Below are positions 40,246-41,531 of a stretch of DNA of 41,531 bases, in pieces. The stretch is taken from NCBI RefSeq assembly GCF_000281045.1, contig NW_008246086.1:359058-400588 (forward strand). Reading direction: 5' to 3'. Each line of letters begins with the position of its first letter. Within the stretch, counting starts at the first letter, position 1. The stretch is from Saprolegnia diclina VS20. Lineage: Eukaryota > Oomycota > Saprolegniomycetes > Saprolegniales > Saprolegniaceae. A program made the translations under genes and the position numbers. The notes under the pieces are model-generated. The model saw only the letters and a program-made list of their open reading frames with translations, was not told where the DNA came from and searched no databases.

Positions 40246-41268
40246 ATGACACGCCCCGTGCACTACACGACATTGACGCTGCGCGACGCTGCGGCACACT
40301 TGATTTCAACGAACGCGACGTCCGGGCAGCGCCACCTGCACATGGACCGCTTGCGAACGCTCGCGCTCCAAGCCATCAACGGCGCGTGGAAGCAGACGGC
40401 CAACAACTATCGCTTGCTCGAGTCGACGGACGCCAAGGTGCTCTTGGCCGTGTTTTGGCTGGCACTCTTGCACCACGGCGCGGTGGCCAGCGCGCCGGCG
40501 TCCTTTGACTGCCCGATTTCGCTCGTGAAACCATCACTTGGCGACGCCGACTTGACACTCGTGGATGCCGCGAGCTTTGAAAAATTCAACGTCTACGAGT
40601 CGTCGGACGACCTCCACAGCACGCCGCACGTTCGTGCCACGTTCCGCGCCCCCGCGAATTTGCCCGGCACCTGCGATGTGCACATTGACGTGGCCTGCGA
40701 CGTGGGCAACCGGTTTCGGTCGACAGCGATGGACTACATTGTCGCCAACACGGAACTCGCGTGGAGCAAGGAATCGGTGCCGCCGTCGCACAGCCGCCTC
40801 TTTGGCGCGTCGGCGTTTGACGCTGCGCTCTGCGGCCCGGCCGGCGACACGAAGCTCTCGGTGCTTTTTGATTACATTTTGCACGCAATGCCACCGCACC
40901 CGACGTTTCCATCGCTCCAGGCCGAGGCGGCGGCGCCGACGTCGTGGCTCCCAATGCACCGCCTCGCGCCGACCCACGCGGTGCTTTTGCAGCAGTACCG
41001 CGATGTGACGCGCACGATGGATGCCGCGCGGGACCTGCCTCGCGCGCGCCGCATGGAGGCGTATGTGGCCAAGCTGAGTGGCGTCCTCGGCGTGTACCGC
41101 ACGCTGCTCGCGGAGCTGCTCGTGATGGCGCAGGACAAGGAAGCCAACGAGCGATGTGAAGGCCGCAAGCGTCTCTGCTCGGCCGATGAAAATGTGGGCA
41201 GCGACAAGGACTCGACCGACGACGGCGACGGAGCGGACGAGGACAAGGACGAGGGCGTCACCTTGTAG
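40246..41268 (+). CDS. Unrecognised 340-aa protein with acidic C-terminal tail
   Basis: Intronless frame with ATG at 40246 and stop at 41266-41268. I do not recognise the family. The N-terminal third looks alpha-helical and contains a hydrophobic helix (VLLAVFWLALLHHGAV, about aa 66-81) that could be a core helix rather than a membrane segment. The middle has a mixed, globular composition with three Cys, two of them close together (GTCDVHIDVACDVG). A helical segment at about aa 245-300 ends in a run of about 40 residues rich in Asp/Glu/Lys. No signal peptide is evident. Codon use resembles the neighbouring real genes, and antisense frames are broken. It is divergent to Cgi121 with about 770 bp between starts. 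Chromatin or RNA association is sometimes seen with such tails, but that is speculation. Confidence 0.75.
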   Translation: MTRPVHYTTLTLRDAAAHLISTNATSGQRHLHMDRLRTLALQAINGAWKQTANNYRLLESTDAKVLLAVFWLALLHHGAVASAPASFDCPISLVKPSLGDADLTLVDAASFEKFNVYESSDDLHSTPHVRATFRAPANLPGTCDVHIDVACDVGNRFRSTAMDYIVANTELAWSKESVPPSHSRLFGASAFDAALCGPAGDTKLSVLFDYILHAMPPHPTFPSLQAEAAAPTSWLPMHRLAPTHAVLLQQYRDVTRTMDAARDLPRARRMEAYVAKLSGVLGVYRTLLAELLVMAQDKEANERCEGRKRLCSADENVGSDKDSTDDGDGADEDKDEGVTL

Positions 41269-41436
41269 AAGAGTTTACGTGGATCGTGGAAGCTGATCAT
41301 GGCCTAAAAATAAGAAATGAATGAGGATGAACCAGGCATCTTGGTGGAGGTTTGCGCTCGCTGTCCGCGAGGCATTTTGTGAACCCGATGTCAGTCGAAC
41401 AACCGGCCTGCGTTGTGAGCACGTTGCGAGCTTGGT

Positions 41437-41531
<95 letters not shown>
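41437..41531. repeat. (GATA)n microsatellite at the window edge
   Basis: 95 nt of uninterrupted GATA (almost 24 copies) running to the last base, so its full length is unknown. A four-copy GATA run also occurs at 4233-4248, inside an intron of IP3R copy A. Confidence 0.98.

Overview
The window is eukaryotic nuclear DNA, GC-rich and gene-dense. It has many very short introns (about 40-90 nt) and small intergenic gaps. Large Ca2+-channel genes of the inositol-trisphosphate-receptor (IP3R) type, a BEACH protein, a dynein light chain and a KEOPS subunit rule out a prokaryote. Gene density, codon use and intron style fit a stramenopile, most likely an oomycete of the Saprolegnia/Achlya kind. That placement is an inference: nothing here is a taxonomic marker.

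Layout. 3-1037 (+): 3' end of a Pro/Ser/Ala-rich protein with a C-terminal coiled coil. 1094-10770 (-) and 11021-20513 (+): two full-length paralogous IP3R-type channels (my exon models give 2786 and 2827 aa), head to head, with start codons 250 bp apart. 20654-27476 (-): a 2230-aa neurobeachin/LRBA-like BEACH protein, tail to tail with the second channel. 28158-28427 (-): dynein light chain LC8. 29052-30130 (-): membrane-anchored short-chain dehydrogenase. 31038-33113 (+) and 35537-37609 (-): two nearly identical transketolases forming a 2-kb inverted repeat around a mitochondrial carrier (33926-34913, +). 38839-39476 (-): KEOPS subunit Cgi121/TPRKB in three exons. 40246-41268 (+): unrecognised 340-aa protein with an acidic tail. 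The window ends in a (GATA)n microsatellite.

The IP3R pair stands out. All 21 introns of the + strand copy have a counterpart at the same place and phase in the - strand copy, and several exons have identical length. The - strand copy has three extra introns. The pair therefore came from duplication of an intron-rich gene and stayed divergently arranged over a compact shared promoter. The copies have diverged at functional sites: the - copy keeps the canonical Gly-Gly-Gly-Ile-Gly-Asp filter, while the + copy reads Asp-Gly-Gly-Leu-Gly-Gly. They also differ at a position equivalent to a known IP3-contact lysine. The second notable structure is the transketolase inverted repeat, which looks homogenised except for the first codons and one sharp 83-nt island.

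Exon models were built by hand from splice signals, frame continuity and comparison of the paralogs. Domain names rest on recognised motifs; no database search was run.
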